DNA from: Streptomyces xanthii
Lineage (GTDB): Bacteria; Actinomycetota; Actinomycetes; Streptomycetales; Streptomycetaceae
NCBI RefSeq assembly: GCF_014621695.1
Contig: NZ_CP061281.1
Location: forward strand, 1,550,001-1,614,000
DNA: 64,000 bases
Direction: 5' to 3'
The position numbers were made by a program, and so were the translations under genes. The notes beneath the pieces were generated by a model. The model ran no database searches, was not told where the DNA came from, and saw nothing but the letters and a program-made list of their open reading frames with translations. Below are positions 45,076-54,122 of this stretch, one piece after another. Position 1 is the stretch's first letter. Every line of letters begins with the position of its first letter.

Positions 45076-46821
45076 TCAGGGCCGGGGCACGTTGCGGAGG
45101 TTGGAGCGGGCCATCTGCACCATGCGGCCCACTCCCCCGTCGAGCACGATCTTGGAGGCGGACAGGGCGAAGCCGGTGACCATCTCGGCGCTGATCTTCG
45201 GCGGGATGGACAGCGCGTTCGGGTCCGTGACGATGTCGACGAGCGCCGGGCCCTTGTGCTTGAAGGCGTCCTTCAGGGCGCCCGCGAGCTGCTTGGGCTT
45301 CTCGACGCGGACCCCGTAGGCGCCGGCCGCGCGGGCGACGGCGGCGAAGTCGGGGTTCTTGTTCGTGGTGCCGTACGACGGGAGCCCCGCCACCAGCATC
45401 TCCAGCTCGACCATGCCGAGGGAGGAGTTGTTGAACAGGACGACCTTCACGGGCAGGTCGTACTGGACGAGGGTGAGGAAGTCGCCCATCAGCATGGAGA
45501 AGCCGCCGTCCCCGGACATGGAGATCACCTGGCGGCCGCGGTCGGTGAACTGGGCGCCGATGGCCATCGGCAGCGCGTTCGCCATCGAGCCGTGCGAGAA
45601 GGAGCCGATGACGCGGCGGCGGCCGTTGGGCGAGATGTAGCGGGCGGCCCACACGTTGCACATGCCGGTGTCGACGGTGAACACGGCGTCCTCGGCGGCG
45701 AGTTCGTCGAGGACGGAGGCGACGTACTCGGGATGGATCGGGACGTGCTTCTCGACCTTTCGGGTGTAGGCCTTGATGACGCCCTCGAGGTGGTCGGCGT
45801 GCTTCTTCAGCATCTTGTCGAGGAAGCGCCGGTTCTCCTTCGGCTTCACGCGCGGGACGAGGCAGCGCAGCGTCTCGCGGACGTCGCCCCACACGGCGAG
45901 GTCGAGGGTGGAGCGGCGGCCGAGGTGCTCGGGCCGCACGTCGACCTGGACGATCTTGACGTCCTTCTGCGGCAGGAACGCGTTGTAGGGGAAGTCGGTG
46001 CCGAGCAGGATCAGCAGGTCGCACTCGTGGGTGGCCTCGTAGGCGGCGCCGTAGCCGAGCAGGCCGCTCATGCCGACGTCGTACGGGTTGTCGTACTGGA
46101 TCCACTCCTTGCCGCGCAGCGCGTGGCCGACCGGGGACTTGATCTTCCCGGCGAACTCCATGACCTCGGCGTGCGCGCCCGCGGTGCCGCTGCCGCAGAA
46201 CAGGGTGACCTTCTCCGCCTCGTCGATCATCTCGACGAGCTTGTCGATCTCGGCGTCGCCGGGCCGGATGGTGGGCCGCGAGGTGACGATCGCGGTCTCG
46301 ACGGACCGCTCCGGCGCCGGCTGGTCCGCGACGTCGCCCGGCAGGGTGACGACGCTGACGCCCGACTGGCCGACCGCGTGCTGGATGGCGGTCTGGAGCA
46401 CGCGCGGCATCTGCTTCGGGCTGGAGATCATCTCGCTGTAGTGCGAGCACTCCTGGAAGAGCCGGTCGGGGTGGGTCTCCTGGAAGTAGCCGAGGCCGAT
46501 CTCACTGGAGGGGATGTGCGAGGCGAGCGCCAGGACGGGGGCCATCGAGCGGTGCGCGTCGTACAGGCCGTTGATGAGGTGCAGGTTGCCGGGCCCGCAG
46601 GAGCCGGCGCAGGCGGTCATCCTGCCGGTGATCTGCGCCTCCGCGCCGGCCGCGAACGCGGCGGTCTCCTCGTGCCGCACGTGGATCCAGTCGATGGCGC
46701 TGTTGCGGCGGATGGCGTCGACGACCGGGTTCAGGCTGTCGCCGACGACTCCGTACATGCGCTCGACGCCCGCGCGGACGAGGATGTCGACGAACTGCTC
46801 GGCGACGTTCTGCTTGGCCAT
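45076..46821 (-). CDS. poxB: Pyruvate oxidase / pyruvate dehydrogenase (quinone), ThDP-dependent
   Basis: A 581-residue thiamine diphosphate enzyme of the PoxB type. Glu51 in VRHEETAAFAAGAEAQITG activates the thiazolium ring. The central domain, CGSGTAGAHAEVMEFAGKIKSPVGHALRGKEWI, binds FAD. The diphosphate motif is GDGGFSMLMGDFLTLVQYDLPVKVVLFNN. It decarboxylates pyruvate to acetate and CO2, feeding electrons to menaquinone at the membrane. The C-terminal tail (GVGRMVQMARSNLRNVPRP) corresponds to the amphipathic membrane-binding segment of PoxB. It ends 6 bases from the convergent alpha-mannosidase. Confidence 0.92.
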   Translation of the reverse strand: MAKQNVAEQFVDILVRAGVERMYGVVGDSLNPVVDAIRRNSAIDWIHVRHEETAAFAAGAEAQITGRMTACAGSCGPGNLHLINGLYDAHRSMAPVLALASHIPSSEIGLGYFQETHPDRLFQECSHYSEMISSPKQMPRVLQTAIQHAVGQSGVSVVTLPGDVADQPAPERSVETAIVTSRPTIRPGDAEIDKLVEMIDEAEKVTLFCGSGTAGAHAEVMEFAGKIKSPVGHALRGKEWIQYDNPYDVGMSGLLGYGAAYEATHECDLLILLGTDFPYNAFLPQKDVKIVQVDVRPEHLGRRSTLDLAVWGDVRETLRCLVPRVKPKENRRFLDKMLKKHADHLEGVIKAYTRKVEKHVPIHPEYVASVLDELAAEDAVFTVDTGMCNVWAARYISPNGRRRVIGSFSHGSMANALPMAIGAQFTDRGRQVISMSGDGGFSMLMGDFLTLVQYDLPVKVVLFNNSSLGMVELEMLVAGLPSYGTTNKNPDFAAVARAAGAYGVRVEKPKQLAGALKDAFKHKGPALVDIVTDPNALSIPPKISAEMVTGFALSASKIVLDGGVGRMVQMARSNLRNVPRP

Positions 46822-46912
46822 GACTCACGCGCCCCTTCGGAACCCAGATCGCTGTATGCCCGCTTCTGTCCAGGTTCCATGGAGGCACACGGGGCGCCGT
46901 CCCGCCTCCCGG

Positions 46913-48325
46913 TCACGCCTCCCAGACGGCCGCGGCGGTGCGGTCGTCGGCGTATCCCTTCACCCGGACCTGGGTGTCGGCGAGGAACGCGGTGAGGCCC
47001 GGCGGCTCGTCGTGCGCCCAGCGGCCCGCGAGATGGCGGGCCAGTCCGGGCTCGCCGCGCAGCGGTTCGGCGAGGCCGGCGGAGCACAGCAGCAGGGTGT
47101 CACCCGGTCGGGCGACGGAGGCGCGGAACAGGAAGGGGTCGCGGGGCGGCTCGGGGGCCGGTTCGTAGGGGCTGGGCGGGGTGGTGATGCCGAGGTCCAT
47201 GGTGAGCCGGTCGCCCTCGGGGGTCGCTTCCGGGGGCGCCGCCCCGAACCCGACGACGGGGGCGCCGGTGCGCTGTTCGGCGACGCTCGGCTCGATGTCC
47301 TGCCAGTCGCCGTCGCGCAGCCGGAACAGGCCGCCGCCGCCCACCCCGAAGAAGACGCGGGTGCGGCAGCGGGGGTCGGCGGGGACGAGCAGGCAGCGCA
47401 GGGTCGCGGAGTACGCGTCGGGGTCCAGGCCCTGCTCGGCGGCGCCGGCCCGCAGCCTGCCGAGGCTGCGGTCGGTGAGCCGGTGCAGACCCGACTTGAG
47501 GTCGCCGCGGCGTCCGGTGCGGATGTCGTCGGCGAGCCGGGCGTGGCTGAGCCCGACGGCCCGCCCGATCCAGTCGACGGCCTCGGCGGCGGCGCGGTGC
47601 GCGCCCGGGGCGGCGCGGGTGCCGGTGGCCATGGCGACGAGGATCAGCGCCCCGGCCCCGCTGCCGAACCGCGCGGTGAGCAGGCTGTCCCGTCTCGGCT
47701 CGCCCCGGTAGCGGGCGGAGTCCCCGCGCACGGAGACGGCCCGCAGGGTGCAGGTCCCGTAGCGGGCGCCGTCGAGCACGGTGTCGGCGACGAGGTCGTC
47801 GAGGTCCTCGGGGTCGGCGGCGGGCAGCGCGGTGGGCTCGGCGTCGTAGGTGGGCGGGCCGTCCCCGACGTAGGCGATCGGGGCGGGGTCGGGTGCGGGT
47901 GCGACGGGGTCGGGTGCGGCGGGCTCGGGCTCGACGGCGACGGGCCGGGGTTCGACGGCGACGGGCTCGGGCTCGACCGCGACGGGCCCGGTTTCGGGCT
48001 CGCGTTCGGGTTCGGCGGCAGGCGCTTCCGCCGCCGCCTCGGCCGCCTGCGCCGCCTCCGTCACGGCACGGGGCGGCGGGACCGGGCCGGGCACGAAGGT
48101 GCGGACTCCGAAGCCGCCCGCTTCGGGGACGCGCTCCTCCGGCTCCCCGGTCTCGCCCGGCGGCGACTTCGAGAGCGCGCCGGCCGAGGCGAAGCGGTCG
48201 TCGAGGGTGTCGGCCGCCGGGGTGGGGCCGGTGTCGTCGGCGGCGCGCTCGTTCTCGTACAACTGCCCCCACCAGTCGTCCTCCTGGAGCGGTCGACCGG
48301 TGGGCCTGTCCCCCTGCTGACTCAT
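46913..48325 (-). CDS. PP2C-like phosphatase-domain protein with Pro/Glu-rich linker
   Basis: A 470-residue protein. Residues 1-150 are disordered and end in a degenerate repeat of VEPEPVA/VEPRPVA units (about 120-150). Residues 195-470 resemble a PP2C/SpoIIE-type fold: TCTLRAVSVRGDSARYRGEPRRDSLLTARFGSGAGALILVAMATG at the N-terminal part, FFGVGGGGLFRLRDGDW, and PGDTLLLCSAGLAEPL followed by DDRTAAAVWEA at the end, matching the last PP2C motif (DD-R-TAVVV). Several metal-binding aspartates are not clearly in place, so activity is uncertain. The start ATG 48325 has GACAAT six bases upstream, compatible with a leaderless message. Confidence 0.72.
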   Translation of the reverse strand: MSQQGDRPTGRPLQEDDWWGQLYENERAADDTGPTPAADTLDDRFASAGALSKSPPGETGEPEERVPEAGGFGVRTFVPGPVPPPRAVTEAAQAAEAAAEAPAAEPEREPETGPVAVEPEPVAVEPRPVAVEPEPAAPDPVAPAPDPAPIAYVGDGPPTYDAEPTALPAADPEDLDDLVADTVLDGARYGTCTLRAVSVRGDSARYRGEPRRDSLLTARFGSGAGALILVAMATGTRAAPGAHRAAAEAVDWIGRAVGLSHARLADDIRTGRRGDLKSGLHRLTDRSLGRLRAGAAEQGLDPDAYSATLRCLLVPADPRCRTRVFFGVGGGGLFRLRDGDWQDIEPSVAEQRTGAPVVGFGAAPPEATPEGDRLTMDLGITTPPSPYEPAPEPPRDPFLFRASVARPGDTLLLCSAGLAEPLRGEPGLARHLAGRWAHDEPPGLTAFLADTQVRVKGYADDRTAAAVWEA

Positions 48326-48472
48326 GCCCTTATTGTCCACAGCACGGGGCGTACGAAAACGGGGCATCAGGAAATTCGGGCACGAAAATGGTCCGCCGGG
48401 CGGCCCCACCCCCCACGGGAGGGACGCCCGGCGGACCGGTTCAGGTGACGCGTCGAACCTTCGAGCGGCGTG

Positions 48473-51400
48473 CTAGCGCACGTCGTAGGCGCGGTTGACG
48501 GTCTGGGTGACCGCGTTGCCCTTCGCGTCGGTCAGGGCGACCTTCAGCGTGACCTGCTTGCCCGTGGCGCCGGTGTGGTCCACGGTCGCGGTCCAGGCGC
48601 CGTCCTTGCGCGCCGTCGTCGCCTCCGTCCAGGTCTGCCCGTCGTCGTACGAGTAGGAGACGGCGGCCTTCGTGAGCTCGCCCGGCGTGTAGCCGGTGTG
48701 GCCGGTGACCGAGAGGCCGATCCGCTGACCGTCCTGCGCGGGAAGCGTCTTCAGGCCGTCCTCGGGGAGCGTGAGGTGCGGGAAGAGGAGCGGGATGCCC
48801 TGCGAGTAGACGTTCTCGTCGAGGTGGGAACGGAAGGACCAGGTGGTCGTGGTCTGCGCGGACCGCTTCCAGACCCCGCTGTTGTCCAGCTTCATCGTGT
48901 TCAGGGTCATCTCGTACGCGGCGTCCTCGGACGGCACCTCGAAGACCCCGGACGGCCACGCGCTCTGCCCGATCAGCTTGCCGTCGGCCTTGAGCGTCAT
49001 GCTGCCCAGGTCGCCGAACGAGCCCTGCATGCCGAAGTGTTCGCCGTCGCCCCAGAAGCCGGGCGCGACCCCGATCAGGTCGCCCTGGCGTTCGGCGGCG
49101 AGCACCTGCTTCCCGGCGCCGTCGAGCGGGGTGGTCGGGGCGACGACCCCGCCGTACCACTCCTCGGTGCGCCGCTCGCCCTTCTTGTAGGTGCGCACCG
49201 GGTCGACCATGAACTCGCCCCAGGGGAAGCTGCTGGACACCATGTGGCCGTAGCCGGTGGTGCCGCCGGAGTACAGCTCGGTGCGGGTGAACGGGGCGGG
49301 CACGGTGGCGAACTCGCCGAAGCTCGCGGTCAGTCCGCTCGGGCGGACCATCGAGGGCAGGTCGACGTAGTCGGCGGTGGTGCCCATGCCGCGGTAGGTC
49401 GCCCGGTTCGTGGCGAGGTCGCGGTCGCGGACCCGGTAGACGCGGTCGGTGCGGACCTGGCTCTCGGGGAAGGCCAGCGTGTACACGTACGGGCTCTTGG
49501 CGGTCGCCTTCCAGCGCAGGGTGGCCTCTCCGGCGGCGACGCGCGCGGCGAGGTCCGTGCCCTCGGCGGTCTCCAGGGCGAGGACCGGGAGCGGTCCGCC
49601 GACGAAGCCGACGCTCGGGTACCAGCGGCCGGCCGCCTCGCGGTAGAGGACGAGCCCCTTGACGCCGGCCTTGGCGGCGGTCCGCGCGAGGGTGCTCACG
49701 GAGCCTCCCTCGGGCAGCTTGACGAGCGCCAACTCACCCTTGGCCGCGGCGAGTTCCTCGGCCGTTCCGCTCTTTCCGTCGACGATGCGGGCGGAGTCCT
49801 CGCCGTCGAGGTTCATGGAGTTGGTGGAGCCGGTCGTCGGGTGCAGCACGGGGCCGCCCTCGACGGCGAGTTCGGTGATCTGGGGCGCGGCGGCGCGCCA
49901 GAAGCTGTCGAACTCGAAGGTGCCGTCCTGGGCGCGGCCGCGCACGTCGGCGTAGTAGGCGTTCAGGCCGCGGCCGCCCTGGACGGTGGCCGCGTGCAGC
50001 CAGGTGTCCCAGGTGCGGGCGAACCCGAGGGTGGCGCCGCGCACTTCGGTGGGCCGTTCGGTGCGGATGCCGAGCCGGTGGGCCTCGCGGGCGTCGAGGA
50101 CGACGGTGGTGTCCTTGGTGATGTCCAGCTGCGGGCGGCCGAGGAAGGTCGCGGAGTCGGCGGCGGTGCCGGTCGCGGTGGGCGTCTCGACGAAGCTCGA
50201 CAGGAAGTAGGCGCCGGGGCGGATCCGGTAGGTCTGCTCGGTGGCGCCGTCGTTGAAGCGGCGTTCGCCGGACGCGTCGTCGGTGCCGATGAGGTCGACG
50301 GAGGTGCTGCCGGCGGCGGGTTCGCCGCGCCGGTCGAGGATCTTGACCTTCAGGGTGACGGTCTCGGGCTCCACGTACAGCGCGAACGGTGTGCTGATGT
50401 GTGTCCCGCCGGGGCCGGTGGCGAGGACGCGGCCGGTGACGTCGCCGTACTGGGCGGCCTTGAGCGCGGCGCCCGGGTCGAGGGTCAGCGGGACCTTGAC
50501 GGTGTCGCCCGCGGGGACGGTGACGGTGCGGTCGCCGAGCCTGGCGATCCGGCTGCGGACGGCGGAGCCGTCGTTGCCCGTGACGCGGTCGACGGACAGC
50601 TTCAACTGCACCGGCTTGTCGGTGGTGTTGGTGTACGGCACCGTGACGTCGGTGCGGTCGGCGTCGCTCTGCGGCCAGGTGAAGGTGCCGCCCTGGACGG
50701 CGTCCGTGCCGATGACCTTCTGGTCGATGGCGGCCTTCACGTCGAGGCGTCCGCCGCCGGTCTCCCGGACGTCGCCGGGGATGCCGGACTTCGCGGAGGA
50801 GACGAGCGCCTCCTTGATCTGCCGTGCGCTCCAGTCGGGGTGGCGCTGCTTGACGACGGCGGCGGCGCCCGCGACGTGCGGGGTGGCCATCGACGTACCG
50901 CTCATGGACTGGTACGCGTACACGCCCCGGCCGCCCGCGGCGGCTGCGGAGATGGCGACGCCGGGGGCGGCGATCTCCGGCTTCAGGGTGTGGGTGCGCC
51001 GCACGGGGCTGCGGCTGGAGAAGTCGGCGGTGGAGTCGTCGCGGTCGACGGCGCCGACGGTGAGGACCTCGGGGACGCAGCCGGGCGAGGACACGGTGTT
51101 GTTGCCCGGGCCGGAGTTGCCCGCGGCGATGACGAAGAGGGTGTCCTTCGCGGACCGGGCGAGTTCCTGTGTGGCCTGCGCCATGGGGTCGGAGCAGTCG
51201 AGCTCGGACGGGTTGCCGAGGCTCATCGAGACGACGTCGGCCTTCTGGTCGACGGCCCACTGCATGCCGGCGATGATCCAGGAGGTGGCGCCCTCGCCGT
51301 AGTCGTTGAGGACCTTGCCGTGCAGGAGGGACGTGCCGGGGGCGACGCCCTTCTTCTTTCCGTCGCTCGCGGCGCCGGAGCCGCCGACGGTGGACGTGGT

Positions 51401-52219
51401 GTGGGTGCCGTGACCGTGGTGGTCGTCGGTGTCGGCGGAGTCGGTGAAGTTCTTCGACTCGGCGATCCGGCCCTTGAGGTCGGGATGTTCCGCGTCGACG
51501 CCGGTGTCGAGGACGGCGACCTTGGTGCCCTTGCCGTCGTATCCGGCGGCCCAGGCCTGGTCGGCGTTCACCTGCTTGGTCGACCGGTCGAGCAGGGCCT
51601 CGACCTTGGCGTCGAGCCACAGCTTCTCAAGATCGCCGGTGCTGCGGGACTTCGGGTTCGTGAGGTCGGCCCAGAAGGCGGCGGCCTTCTTCTTGTCGGC
51701 CTTGAGGGCGACGCCGTCGACCGGTTCGAGGACCTGGCCGCGTTCGGCGCCGCGCGGGGTGGCGGGCACGGCGCGCCGCACGTCGACCGACCGGTCGTAG
51801 GTGGCGATCAGCGGCAGCGTCTCGCTGTGCGCGTCGTCGTAGCCCTGCCGGATCAGGCCGGTGACGTTGAAGAGCTCCTCGTCGACGCGTCCGGCGGCGA
51901 GCGCCTCGACGGCGCCGCCCGGGTACACGTAGAGGTTCTTGCCGGACTGCCGGGTCTGGAGCAGCGGGGTGCTGCCGGCGTCGGCGGGCAGGGCCGTGGC
52001 GGTGGTGGTGCCGTCGGCCGCGGTGGTGACCTGGACGCGGTCGCCGGTGACCAGGGTGACGGTGGCGGTCGTGCCCTTGCCGGCAGCGGCCGGGCTGCCG
52101 GTCAGGGGCCGTCCGCCGTCCGGGGCCGCCCCCTCCGCGGCCCCGGACGGAACGGCCGCCGTGACGGCCAGGACCACGGCGGTCGCCGTGCCCAGGACCC
52201 CACGCGATATCGGACGCAT
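48473..52219 (-). CDS. Secreted S8 (subtilisin-like) serine peptidase
   Basis: A 1248-residue exported protease. Residues 1-30 are a signal peptide (SRGVLGTATAVVLAVTAAVPSGAAEG). A pro-domain covers about 35-205. The catalytic domain (about 230-480) has Asp238 in VAVLDTGVDAEHPDLKGR, His270 in GHGTHTT, oxyanion Asn368 in AAGNSGPG and Ser443 in MSGTSMATPHVAGAAA. After it come a beta-sandwich with PYTNTTDKPVQLKLSVDRV, a PA-type domain near VKGLVLYREAAGRWYPSVG, and C-terminal beta domains ending in LKVALTDAKGNAVTQTVNRAYDVR. Large mycelial proteases of this type occur across Streptomyces. ATG 52219 follows GGGGAG at eight bases. It is divergent from a regulator gene. Confidence 0.93.
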   Translation of the reverse strand: MRPISRGVLGTATAVVLAVTAAVPSGAAEGAAPDGGRPLTGSPAAAGKGTTATVTLVTGDRVQVTTAADGTTTATALPADAGSTPLLQTRQSGKNLYVYPGGAVEALAAGRVDEELFNVTGLIRQGYDDAHSETLPLIATYDRSVDVRRAVPATPRGAERGQVLEPVDGVALKADKKKAAAFWADLTNPKSRSTGDLEKLWLDAKVEALLDRSTKQVNADQAWAAGYDGKGTKVAVLDTGVDAEHPDLKGRIAESKNFTDSADTDDHHGHGTHTTSTVGGSGAASDGKKKGVAPGTSLLHGKVLNDYGEGATSWIIAGMQWAVDQKADVVSMSLGNPSELDCSDPMAQATQELARSAKDTLFVIAAGNSGPGNNTVSSPGCVPEVLTVGAVDRDDSTADFSSRSPVRRTHTLKPEIAAPGVAISAAAAGGRGVYAYQSMSGTSMATPHVAGAAAVVKQRHPDWSARQIKEALVSSAKSGIPGDVRETGGGRLDVKAAIDQKVIGTDAVQGGTFTWPQSDADRTDVTVPYTNTTDKPVQLKLSVDRVTGNDGSAVRSRIARLGDRTVTVPAGDTVKVPLTLDPGAALKAAQYGDVTGRVLATGPGGTHISTPFALYVEPETVTLKVKILDRRGEPAAGSTSVDLIGTDDASGERRFNDGATEQTYRIRPGAYFLSSFVETPTATGTAADSATFLGRPQLDITKDTTVVLDAREAHRLGIRTERPTEVRGATLGFARTWDTWLHAATVQGGRGLNAYYADVRGRAQDGTFEFDSFWRAAAPQITELAVEGGPVLHPTTGSTNSMNLDGEDSARIVDGKSGTAEELAAAKGELALVKLPEGGSVSTLARTAAKAGVKGLVLYREAAGRWYPSVGFVGGPLPVLALETAEGTDLAARVAAGEATLRWKATAKSPYVYTLAFPESQVRTDRVYRVRDRDLATNRATYRGMGTTADYVDLPSMVRPSGLTASFGEFATVPAPFTRTELYSGGTTGYGHMVSSSFPWGEFMVDPVRTYKKGERRTEEWYGGVVAPTTPLDGAGKQVLAAERQGDLIGVAPGFWGDGEHFGMQGSFGDLGSMTLKADGKLIGQSAWPSGVFEVPSEDAAYEMTLNTMKLDNSGVWKRSAQTTTTWSFRSHLDENVYSQGIPLLFPHLTLPEDGLKTLPAQDGQRIGLSVTGHTGYTPGELTKAAVSYSYDDGQTWTEATTARKDGAWTATVDHTGATGKQVTLKVALTDAKGNAVTQTVNRAYDVR

Positions 52220-52249
52220 CGCTCGCTCTCCCCACATGAATGCGCAGGT

Positions 52250-52273
52250 GAATACGGGGCAAACCGCGTATTC
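52250..52273. promoter_or_regulatory. Inverted repeat between the S8 protease and regulator genes
   Basis: GAATACG (52250-52256) and CGTATTC (52267-52273) form a perfect 7-10-7 dyad, 31 bases upstream of the protease start, in an AT-richer patch. It is a plausible binding site for the divergent TrmB/LuxR-type regulator. Confidence 0.45.
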
Positions 52274-52416
52274 CCGGCGGGTGTTGATGCTGCGGTGGCA
52301 TGACCTTGGCAGAGTCGTCGCCGGTACAGGGGAAGATGGGCGCGGCGGGTTTGTGCCGTGGCTCTTTCCCGCCACGGGGGTGACGGAACGGACAGCCGGG
52401 GAGGGGCGTCACACGG

Positions 52417-53397
52417 ATGTTGGGTGCGATAGGTCTGGACGAGGTGCACGAGTCGGCGTACCGCGCGCTGGTGGCGGTGGGCGCGGCCGAGGTGCCGGAC
52501 CTGGCGCGGCGGCTCGCCCTCGCGGAGTACGACACGGAGCGGGCGCTGCGCCGGCTCGAGCGGCACGGGCTCGCCGCCCAGTCCTCGGGGCGGCCCGGCC
52601 GGTGGGTGGCGGCGCCGCCCGGGGTCGCCCTCGGTGCGCTGCTCACCCAGCGCCGGCACGAGCTGGACAAGGCCGAGCTGGCGGCGGCGATGCTCGCCGA
52701 GGAGTTCCGGGCGCAGGACGCGCAGCCCGCGGTGCACGACCTGGTCGAGGTGGTCACGGGGGCGGCGGCGGTCTCGCAGCGCTTCCTGCAGATCCAGCTG
52801 GGCGCGGCCGAGGAGGTGTGCGCGCTCGTGACCGGGAACCCCATCGCGGTCTCCGGGATGGAGAACGAGGCGGAGCCGCAGGCCGTCAGCCGGGGCGTGC
52901 GCTACCGGGTGGTGGTCGAGCGGGGGGTGCTCTCGCTGCCGATGGGCCTGACCGAGCTGTCCGCGGCGATCGGCCGGGACGAGGAGGTACGGGTCGTGGA
53001 CCGGGTGCCGACGAAGCTGGTGATCGCCGACGGGGCGCTCGCCCTGGTGCCGCTGACCTCGCAGACCTCGGAGCCGGCCGCGCTGGTGGTGCACGCGAGC
53101 GGGCTCCTCGAATCGCTGAGCGGCCTCTTCGAGGCGGTGTGGCGCCAGGCGCTGCCGCTGCGGCTCGGCGCGAGCGGCGCCGTGACGGAGGAGGGCCCCG
53201 ACGGCCCCGACGACGCGGACCTGGAGATCCTCTCCCTCCTCCTCGCCGGCCTCACCGACGCGAGCGTGGCCAAACAACTGGACCTGGGGCTGCGCACGGT
53301 CCAGCGCCGCGTGAAGCGCCTGATGGAACTGGCAGGCGTGACGACCCGGCTGCAGCTGGGGTGGCACGCGTACGAGCGGGGCTGGGTGTCCCGCTGA
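52417..53397 (+). CDS. TrmB-like/LuxR C-terminal transcriptional regulator
   Basis: A 326-residue regulator with two DNA-binding modules. The N terminus (about 5-70) is a TrmB-like winged helix, YRALVAVGAAEVPDLARRLALAEYDTERALRRLERHGLAAQ. A central sensor region has PIAVSGMENEAEPQAVSRGVRYRVVVE and VPTKLVIADGALALVPL, similar to phospholipase-D-like effector domains of this group. The C terminus (about 268-326) is a LuxR-type helix-turn-helix, LEILSLLLAGLTDASVAKQLDLGLRTVQRRVKRLMELAGV. The divergent S8 protease is the natural candidate target. The ATG start gives the normal N terminus. Confidence 0.85.
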   Translation: MLGAIGLDEVHESAYRALVAVGAAEVPDLARRLALAEYDTERALRRLERHGLAAQSSGRPGRWVAAPPGVALGALLTQRRHELDKAELAAAMLAEEFRAQDAQPAVHDLVEVVTGAAAVSQRFLQIQLGAAEEVCALVTGNPIAVSGMENEAEPQAVSRGVRYRVVVERGVLSLPMGLTELSAAIGRDEEVRVVDRVPTKLVIADGALALVPLTSQTSEPAALVVHASGLLESLSGLFEAVWRQALPLRLGASGAVTEEGPDGPDDADLEILSLLLAGLTDASVAKQLDLGLRTVQRRVKRLMELAGVTTRLQLGWHAYERGWVSR

Positions 53398-53487
53398 CCG
53401 CCTCCGGCGGGGGCGGGACGACGGACGAGGGCTTCGGCCGGGGCCTTCTAGATCGCCGGGGGAGCTTGATCATGGCAACCTGACCTC

Positions 53488-53970
53488 ATGGGAGCGTGGG
53501 AACTCCTGCTGGTCGGAGCCGTGATGGCGCTCGGCGTGTGCGGAGTGCTGGTGCCAGGTGTGCCCGGCTCGTGGCTGGTGTGGGCCGCGGTGGCCGTATG
53601 GGCGCTGCGGGACCAGAGCGGGCTCGCCTGGGGCGTCCTGGTCGGCGCCACGGCGGTGCTGCTCGCCTCCCAGGTGCTGCGCTGGCAGTTGCCGCCGCGC
53701 CGGCTGCGGCAGGCGGGCGCCACCCGCAGACTCTCGGTCTGGATGGGTCTCGGGGCGCTGGTCGGCTTCTGTGTGATCCCGGTGATCGGCGCGATCCCGG
53801 GGTTCATCGGCGGGATCTACGTCTCGGAGCGGCTGCGGCTCGGCGGGCACGGGGACGCGAAGGCGTCGACGCGGACGGCCATGCGGGCCGGGGGCTCCAG
53901 CGTGCTGGCCGAACTGTTCGCGTGCCTGCTGATCGTGGCGGCCTGGCTCGGCGCGGTCATCTGGGGCTGA
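53488..53970 (+). CDS. DUF456 membrane protein
   Basis: A 160-residue membrane protein of the DUF456 family. Glycine-rich helices are ELLLVGAVMALGVCGVLVPGVPGSWLVWAAVAVWAL, WGVLVGATAVLLASQVL, SVWMGLGALVGFCVIPVIGAIPGFIGGIYVSERLRLGG and a C-terminal AGGSSVLAELFACLLIVAAWLGAVIW. The pattern VPGVPG and the paired G-rich helices are characteristic. Function is unknown. It stands alone between the regulator and the GH95-like gene; no clear promoter was found, though a GC-poor TTGATC lies 20 bases upstream. Confidence 0.82.
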   Translation: MGAWELLLVGAVMALGVCGVLVPGVPGSWLVWAAVAVWALRDQSGLAWGVLVGATAVLLASQVLRWQLPPRRLRQAGATRRLSVWMGLGALVGFCVIPVIGAIPGFIGGIYVSERLRLGGHGDAKASTRTAMRAGGSSVLAELFACLLIVAAWLGAVIWG

Positions 53971-54049
53971 GCCGGGCGGGAGCGACAGGAGCGGGCGGGC
54001 GCCTTGCCTCCTCGTCATCCATCGGATCCATCGGATCTATCCCTGCGTA

Positions 54050-54078
54050 TTGACGCACTCACGCCCCATCTCTACCTT
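54050..54078 (+). promoter_or_regulatory. Promoter of the GH95-like gene
   Basis: TTGACG (54050-54055) and TACCTT (54073-54078) with 17-base spacing, a good principal-sigma match. Just upstream, CATCGGATC is repeated in tandem (54019-54037), a possible regulator contact. Confidence 0.6.
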
Positions 54079-54122
54079 GCGGCAGTGGACAGCTCCGATG
54101 AATTCGGCCGCCAGGAGGCGTC

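Noticed and set aside
48470..52303. A 1277-codon open frame antisense to the S8 protease gene
   Set aside because: Composition is the low-complexity Gly/Ala/Asp/Val pattern of an antisense shadow and there is no ribosome site; the protease on the other strand has complete catalytic motifs.
54019..54037. Tandem CATCGGATC repeat as a possible phase-variation tract
   Set aside because: Only two copies, upstream of the promoter; too short to support slippage-based switching.
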